DNA of 64,000 nt from Salticus scenicus (lineage: Eukaryota > Arthropoda > Arachnida > Araneae > Salticidae): positions 6,400,131-6,464,130 of the forward strand of contig OZ005648.1 of assembly GCA_963930645.1 (NCBI GenBank), read 5' to 3'. Positions 58,338 to 64,000 of this stretch are shown here, one piece after another. Under the pieces are notes generated by a model that saw only the letters and a list, made by a program, of their open reading frames with translations, ran no database searches and was not told the DNA's origin. The position numbers and the translations under genes are program-made. How positions within the stretch are numbered: position 1 is the first letter of the stretch; each line of letters opens with the position of its first letter.

Positions 58338-59446
58338 ACTTTCTTCTATCTTCAATAGAAGAAAGTATTGGATTCGTAAAAATTTTCGATTTCGGGTTTT
58401 TGATGGATTTACACGTTTTGAGAGCTGTAGAACACGATTTTAACATTTTTAGAAAATGTCTGTCTGTCAGTCTGTCTGTCTGTCTGTCTGTCTGTGTGTG
58501 TGTGTGTGACAAAATTTTGTGGCAACTGTATCTCTGGAACTACTGCACAGAATTTCATACAAATTGGTATGTAGTTGCACCTTGACATAAATTAGTGCCT
58601 ATCAACTTTTGGTAAAAATCGTCTTACAGGTTGCGTTGCCATCCCGCTTTTTCTAAATTTTTAACAGGGTGATATAGGACAAAAATTTTCAAGATGGGTA
58701 TCTTTCGAAAGGTCTCGTCAGTACCTTTAAAACGAATGGTTGAACTATAAATCTGTGATAATTTAAAACAAAGTTATCGATTTTTTTTACTTTTTACGAA
58801 AAAAAAACTTAGAAAAAAAATCTTTTTTTTTTTTTTTTTTTTCTCCCCTTAATTTTATCAAACTCCCACGGTTTCCGTGTTCTGACAAACTTAAACTAAT
58901 TTTTGCTTTTTTCCCCTAATTTTGTCTAAGTCCTACGGTTTCCGTGTCTTGACAAACTTTAAAACATATTTTTCATTTTTCCCGTAATTTTGTCAGTCTC
59001 ACGGTTTCCGTGTTTTGACAAACTTTGACAAAATTTTGGATAAAATGTGAAAATTATTCTGAGTTTGTCAAAACACGGAAGCCATGGGACTTTGAAAAAA
59101 TTGGAGGAAAAATGCAAAAATTTGTTTAAGTTCGTCAGAACACGGAAACCGTGGGAGTTTGATAGAATTAAGGAGAGAGGAAAAAAAAAGTGGGACTTTG
59201 ACAAAATTTTGGGTAAAATGTGAAAATTTGTTAAAGTCCCACTTTTTTTTTTTTTTTTCCCTCTCCCCTTAATTCTATCGAACTCCCACGGTTTCCGTGT
59301 TTTGACAAACTTAGAATAATTTTCACATTTTACCCAAAATTTTGTCAAAGTCCCACTTTTTTTTTTTAATTATTATTGTTACTGAGTGAATTTGTATAGG
59401 AAAAGATAGAAGAAAGTGTCGTGGTGGCCACAACATACTAGTTTTT
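58338..59446 (+). mobile_element. Helentron-like element, complete copy with mirrored interior
   Basis: The 5' end is ACTTTCTTCTAT (58338-58349) in a hairpin closed by ATAGAAGAAAGT. A TCTG/TG microsatellite lies at 58456-58510. The 3' subterminal repeat ATAGAAGAAAGT (59406-59417) is a perfect 12-bp inverse of the 5' end. The 3' hairpin GTGGTGGCCAC (59421-59431) and CATACTAGTTTTT follow, ending near 59446. It is the same subfamily as the copy at 61579-62875, but its interior is an array of alternately oriented units (58860-59350). Confidence 0.8.
58860..59350. repeat. Alternating direct and inverted units around CACGGTTTCCGTGT
   Basis: Forward units with CACGGTTTCCGTGT.TTGACAAA occur near 58868, 58928, 58991 and 59288. 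Inverted units with TTTGTCA.AACACGGAA.CC occur near 59063 and, in part, near 59134. ACTTTGACAAAATTTTGG.TA and its inverse recur as well. The block can fold into several alternative long hairpins. The 129-codon minus-strand open frame across it is a by-product of the repetition. Confidence 0.85.
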
Positions 59447-59540
59447 AAAGTATTCATTTAAATGTTTCAGAATTCTAAAGAAAATTAGATACTGCTTTCT
59501 TAATAAATACTAATAAATGAATTATTTCTCTTACAAAATA

Positions 59541-60769
59541 CACTAAAACCTCTCTAAGTTGGACACCTGCGGTTACAGGAAAAAGTGTCCAACTTAGAGA
59601 GGTGACCAACTTATAGGGGTGCTTACATTTTTTTGATTTAATTAACCTATATCTATGCATGCCTTTTAATTTTTAATCATATCCAAATATAACATAATTA
59701 AGTATTCATAACTAATATACAAAAAATTATTAATTTGCCAATTTAAAATCTAAATTTAAACTGGTATATTGTGGCCATAATAACACTTTCTTCTACAATT
59801 TTTTATATACTAGCGCCATCCACCAGTTAATATGAATGAAAATTTAATCAATAAAACTTCTCACAATAAAGTTTTTGCATATGCGTTTTGGTGCAATTTT
59901 ATTCAATAGACGCTGTGGTAGTCATATGGAAAATCGGAGAATGTGATTAAAAGTAGCACCATTTGTCTACTGATACTGATATATTCCCAAATTAAGATAA
60001 TATTCATTTTCATAATAGCCGTCTCACTTATGAAGTTTGGTGAATTTATTCGTTCTAAAAAATATTTAATTTTTCCGTAAACAGGGAAATCTGCAGTATA
60101 GCAGCCACACCTGTCGATTGATATGACCCCATAGTGAATCAGCATCTTTTTTCACTATAGATAGATCTCTCACATATTAAGTTTAGTGCAATTATACACT
60201 CAAGTAAAACTTGGTAGGAAAAATAAAAGGGACAAATGAAAAGGAACCCTAACAACCGAAATGTATTGTGTAATGCTCATTTTAAAATAGTCTAAGTCAA
60301 AACATGCCTGTAGGATCTCTATTGGATATTTCCTGGAGAAAAGGACAAAAACAATTCATTCAAATCAATAAAAAGAAAGACTCTTTCATTATGCGCCAAA
60401 ATTCAGTTATTTGTGAACTTTTCAATTGAAGAAAATAAATATTTTTTTACAAGATGAGACAGAGATGAATATATTGTGACAAGAAACATTGTCTTTTAGA
60501 TATTTACAGCTATTTCTACAAGGGATAAGTAAAATTTCTAGAAAAAGTGAGAAAACGGAAGTTTTATATCTTTTTTTCCTGTCTCATTGGGTAAAAGTGT
60601 TCAACTTAGGACAATATTTGACTGTCCAACTTCCAAGTTAGAGGGGTGTCCAACTTATAGAGGTTGGACATAATGTTAATCCTATGGATACATTCCGTTC
60701 CGAGAAAAAAGTGTCCAACTTAGAGGGGTGTCTAACTCAAAGGGGTGTCCAACTTGAGAAGTTTCACTG
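59541..60769. mobile_element. pogo/Tigger-like transposon, non-autonomous, TA-flanked
   Basis: CACTAAAACCTCTCTAAGTT, GGACACC at the left and GGTGTCC, AACTTGAGAAGTTTCACTG at the right, flanked by TA (59539-59540, 60770-60771). GTGTCCAACTTAGAG-like motifs recur in the terminal regions (about 59583, 60596, 60630, 60711, 60746), as in Tigger elements. The 0.9-kb interior holds no DDE transposase that I can read. The minus-strand frame 59903-60145 is unrecognised. Confidence 0.85.
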
Positions 60770-60812
60770 TACAATGGATAACAAAGAGTTCCAATATATA
60801 TATGATGAACTA

Positions 60813-60856
<44 letters not shown>

Positions 60857-61422
60857 AAATAAAACATCCTTAACATCTATTATTGGCTCTTATTACTTTT
60901 CATTATACAAATATATTTCCAAAATTTATTTATTATTCTAGCTAAATTTTATACAGTTTGACATAAGTTGGACAGTTTTCTGAAGGGCGTATCAGCTATC
61001 GTTCCTGGCAGCCAAGAAAAACTCCATGTTATTCTGTGGGGGAAATTTGTTTATTCAGTTATTCATTATCGAATGTCCCCTTTTACATTTAGAATAATTT
61101 ACACTTTCAATATATTTAAAATTTAATTAGTTCATTTTAAAACTATATTTCACACTTCCTGTTTTTCAGGAAAATTGCACGAAAATGAACTGAATGAAAA
61201 AATTAATTAATTTTTCGCATTTTATAGCTTCAAAATGACATAGTCAGTGACCCAGAAGGCAATATTTTGCAACTTAATAACTTATAAGGTAACCCATCTT
61301 TCAAAAAAAAAAAAAAAAAAAAAAAAAGTCTTGATTCTGTGAACACACAGAAAAGTAAATTGACCTCGACGTTCAAAATGAACGCCAAAATAAAAATACA
61401 ATTTGCATTCTGCAGTTTCGGT
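60770..61422. other. AT-rich spacer with microsatellite and A run
   Basis: (TA)n followed by (TG)n at about 60826-60857. An A run at about 61303-61327. Nothing else is recognised. Confidence 0.6.
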
Positions 61423-61784
61423 CAGTGCCTGATTTAAGGCAGGGCATTAGGGGCATGTGCCCTTGGCCCTTATACTGAGGGGGCCTTCAAGAAATTCCAC
61501 CATACATTAAAAGAAAAAAAATACTTAAAATGAAAAAATTTCAATTTTTGCTATAGTTATCGTTGTTTTTTGTTTTTTACTTTCTTCTATATGTAATATA
61601 GAGAAAGTATTGGATTCGCGAAAATTTTCGACCTCCGTTTTTTGACGGATCTACACGTTTTGGGATGTCCTGAACACGAATTGATAGTTTTTAGAAAATG
61701 TCTGTCTGTGTGTCTGTGTGTCTGTCTGTCTGTCTGTCTGTATCATTTTTTTGTGGACGCTGTATCTCACGAACGTATGAATGA

Positions 61785-62680
61785 AATTTAACCAAACTTG
61801 GTATTTAGTTGCACCCTGACATGAACTGGTGCCCATTAGATTTGGGGATCAATAGCTCAACAGGTGGCGCTGTAATCGCATTTTATGCAAATTTTTAACA
61901 TGGCAGCATAGGACAAAATTCCGTATAAATGGACATAATGAGAGTTATTTTAAACTTGTGATTGTAAAATGAATTTGAATTATTGATGATAGTAGTAGTT
62001 AACTAGGAAAAAAAAAATGTGCATGGGGGGGCATCGGTTCCCCCCCTGGGGGGAAGTACCCCCCCCGGGGGGGTTAAATTTTGAAGATGGGTATCATTCG
62101 AAAGATCTCGTCAATACCTTTAAAACGAATGGTTGAACCATAAATCTGTGATAATTTAAAACAAAGTTATCGATTTTTTTTACTTTTAACAAAAAAAAAA
62201 AAAAAACTTAGAAAAAAATTCTATTTTTTTTTTTTTAAACGAAATTTTACCAAACTTGGTATTTAGTTGGTCCCCGACATAAACTGTTGCTGATTGTATT
62301 TGGGGATCAATAGCTCAACAGGTGGCGCTGTGATAGCATTTTATCTAAATTTTTAACATGGCAGCATAGGACAAAAATTCGTATAAATGTGCATAATAAG
62401 AGTTATTTTACACTTGTGTTTGTAAAATTAATATGAATTATTGATAATAGTAGTACGTAACTAGGAAAAAATTTTGTGCATGGGGGGGCATCGCTTCCCC
62501 CCCTGGGGGGGAAGTACCCCCCGGGGGGGGGGGGTAAATTTTGAAGATGGGTATCATTCGAAAGGTCTCGTCAATACCTTTAAAACGAATGGTTGAACTA
62601 TAAATCTGTGATAATTTAAAACAAAGTTATCGATTTTTTTTACTTTTAACCAAAAAAAAAAAAAACTTAGAAAAAAATTC

Positions 62681-62710
<30 letters not shown>
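61785..62710 (+). repeat. Two tandem units of about 459 bp with C/G-run cores
   Basis: ATGGCAGCATAGGACAAAA starts at about 61899 and 62358. GAAGATGGGTATCATTCGAA lies at about 62084 and 62542. ACCAAACTTGGTATTTAGTT at about 61794 and 62248 marks the unit edges. Each unit has CATGGGGGGGCATCG, then facing C and G runs (about 62024-62075 and 62480-62533), then A and T runs. Confidence 0.9.
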
Positions 62711-62716
<6 letters not shown>

Positions 62717-62741
62717 TGTTAGTGATTGAATATGTATTAAT

Positions 62742-62789
62742 TTTCACAAAAAAAAAAAAAAAAAAAAAAAAAAAGGGGAAAAAAAAAAT
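62742..62789. repeat. A run with short G interruption
   Basis: About 26 A, GGGG, then A8. It is preceded by a T run (about 62683-62711). Confidence 0.9.
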
Positions 62790-63193
62790 CTTTTTTTTTT
62801 TTAAATATTGTTACTGATTGAATATGTATAGGAAAATATAGAAGAAAGTCTTGTGGTGGCCACAACATACTAGTTCGTCAATGGATGGAGATATTACTGC
62901 ACTGTTATATAAATCGGTGGCATGATCTTTCAAGGAAACTATCAATTTATTGAAAAAATTGCAATATTTTTGCTAAACACAAATAAAACTGCATACTACT
63001 GCATACTTTCCAAACTTTTACAGGCTAACTAAATCCGAGTCACGCACCAATAAAATGAAAAGTGGAGAGAATTTTTAGACGCGTGAATGAAAAATATGCG
63101 ATTTTTTTTTTTTTTTTTTAATATTAAAGTATGAGGAAAAGGGCCCATTGAACATGAGTGCCCTGGGCCTCCAAGTGAGTAAATCAGTCCCTG

Positions 63194-64000
63194 GTTTCGG
63201 TAACGTGACGTCATGAGGGAAGAATAACAATAGGCACTCCTAAATATAACCAGGAAGCAAATTCTAGAACCGAATTAACCAGCCAATAAAATTGGAGGAA
63301 TAAGACAAATAGGAAATTGAGAAATGCTGAGTTATGTAAATAGTACGTGAAAATTAATAATTTTTAATGAAAAAAGTGTGATAAAATTCTTGAATACTTC
63401 TAATTTAAGGGTAGACTATGAATATTGCAAAAGAAATTTAAACAAATAGATTATTTTTCATCAGAAATACGCCCATTTCTATAAAATGCGCACATTTACT
63501 AAAAATTTATAACTTTTGAACAAACTGAGATATTTAAAAAATTCAAATTGCATAATAAAGTTTAAGAATGGTGTTTTTATAAAAAATGGCTCGGGTCTCA
63601 AATGACCCACGATAACCCGATCGGGTTAAGAGAATGAGGATTTTTTTTTATAATATTTCTAATAGTCAGGCAGGCCGAGGGGTAAGAATAAATTATGGAA
63701 CGTTTTAAGAAAATTGTTTTCGTGTAAGTATTTAGGTCAACATATCATTTTAGCTGAATCGAACTAAAATTCTCCCAGCGATGCTTAGAAATGGCCAATG
63801 GATCGATTTCTTTTCTTACGGGTTCCTTTGCATGGTAATGGTACTCTGAAATTTCCTTTTCATTTGACCCATAGTAATACTTCAGCACAAAAGTTTAGAT
63901 AAGATGACGAATTTCTGCGAGCTTTTGTTGGCATAATGAAAATTTGAGTGAGATGACATTATAGATTTCAATAATTCAAAATCTGCAAACCAGGGTTTAA
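63194..64000. other. Spacer with a TTAA-type element end near 63590-63627
   Basis: CGGGTCTCAAATGACCC followed by ACCCGATCGGGTTAA looks like the right end of a TTAA-target MITE. A matching left end (TTAACCCGATCG) was not found upstream, so only a fragment can be called. The rest is AT-rich without recognised genes. Confidence 0.4.

Larger units (their letters stand above)
61579..62875 (+). mobile_element. Helentron-like element, complete copy nested in the hAT MITE
   Basis: The 5' end is ACTTTCTTCTAT (61579-61590) with an imperfect hairpin partner ATAGAGAAAGT. A TCTG/TG microsatellite lies at 61698-61742. The 3' subterminal repeat ATAGAAGAAAGT (62838-62849) is the exact 12-bp inverse. The hairpin TTGTGGTGGCCACAA (62851-62865) and CATACTAGTT end the element at about 62875. 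The flanks are T-rich. The interior has a 459-bp tandem duplication. Confidence 0.8.
61423..63193. mobile_element. hAT-type MITE with perfect 8-bp target duplication, containing a nested element
   Basis: GTTTCGGT at 61415-61422 and again at 63194-63201 is an 8-bp target duplication, as made by hAT transposases. The ends CAGTGCCTGATTTAAGGCAG and GTAAATCAGTCCCTG are inverted repeats, and the subterminal GCATGTGCCCTTGGCCC faces GGGCCCATTGAACATGAGTG, CCCTGGGCC. Subtracting the nested Helentron-like copy leaves a MITE of about 470 bp without coding capacity. Confidence 0.9.

Noticed and set aside
58959..59348. 129-codon minus-strand open frame, the longest in the window
   Set aside because: It lies wholly in the mirrored repeat array. 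The peptide repeats itself because the DNA units repeat. No domain is recognised.
58338..59446. Classic TIR DNA transposon for the ACTTTCTTCTAT family
   Set aside because: The inverted motifs are subterminal at the 3' side (a hairpin and about 15 bp follow), no target duplication is visible, and one copy shows a clean empty site. All of these fit Helentron-type elements better.
63560..63640. Complete TTAA MITE
   Set aside because: Only one end is recognisable. No matching left end with TTAA was found upstream.

Overview
This is AT-rich eukaryotic DNA with many homopolymer runs and microsatellites. I found no host coding exon, rRNA or tRNA. Every recognisable protein-coding trace belongs to a decayed transposable element (TE). 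The mix (Penelope-like elements, an RTE-type LINE with BovB-like endonuclease wording, several Tc1/mariner families, a pogo/Tigger-like element, hAT and TTAA-target MITEs, and a DINE-1/Helentron-like family) fits an arthropod, plausibly a chelicerate. The species cannot be fixed from the sequence alone. The window is best read as intergenic or intronic DNA built by repeated nested insertions.

Layout. 0-5 kb: a palindromic mariner remnant (92-783) and two Helentron-like copies. 5.3-8.2 kb: a Penelope-like element (PLE) split by a Helentron-like copy, with its reading frame continuing across the insertion, and a hammerhead-like motif in its 3' tail. 8.6-10 kb: a 1.4 kb foldback element. 10-13 kb: four more Helentron-like copies or ends. 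15.9-19.2 kb: an inverted pair of PLE 3' ends and a minus-strand RTE LINE. 19.2-20.9 kb: another Helentron-like copy. 22.5-31.6 kb: two related Tc1 elements (the first carrying a TTAA-flanked MITE), a duplicated segment split by a mariner-type MITE, and a TAGGGTA-ended MITE. 32-38 kb: further Helentron-like copies and a second RTE copy. 38-45 kb: dispersed repeats, a CAGTCGGCAGC MITE family and a matching type of Tc1 transposase pseudogene. 45.9-52.2 kb: a TAGGGTA MITE opened by a 5.9 kb insertion made largely of a long palindrome. 53.8-56.6 kb: a TTAA MITE, a PLE 3' part with an uninterrupted GIY-YIG frame, and a third TAGGGTA MITE. 58.3-63.2 kb: a Helentron-like copy with mirrored internal units, a Tigger-like element, and a hAT MITE with a perfect 8-bp target duplication holding another Helentron-like copy.

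Two signals recur. (1) One superfamily appears about a dozen times in both orientations: a 5' hairpin built on ACTTTCTTCTAT-like sequence, an internal microsatellite and tandem array, the inverted copy of the 5' motif near the 3' end, a short terminal hairpin, and a T-rich end. This architecture matches Helentron-associated (DINE-1-like) rolling-circle elements, and one copy has an empty site that can be read in frame with no target duplication. (2) Three unrelated PLE 3' ends share a hammerhead-ribozyme-like core (CTGANGA, hairpin, GAA, loopless palindromic stem III), each with the same extra nucleotide before stem II.

No operon or pathway is present. The relationships between parts are those of insertion order.
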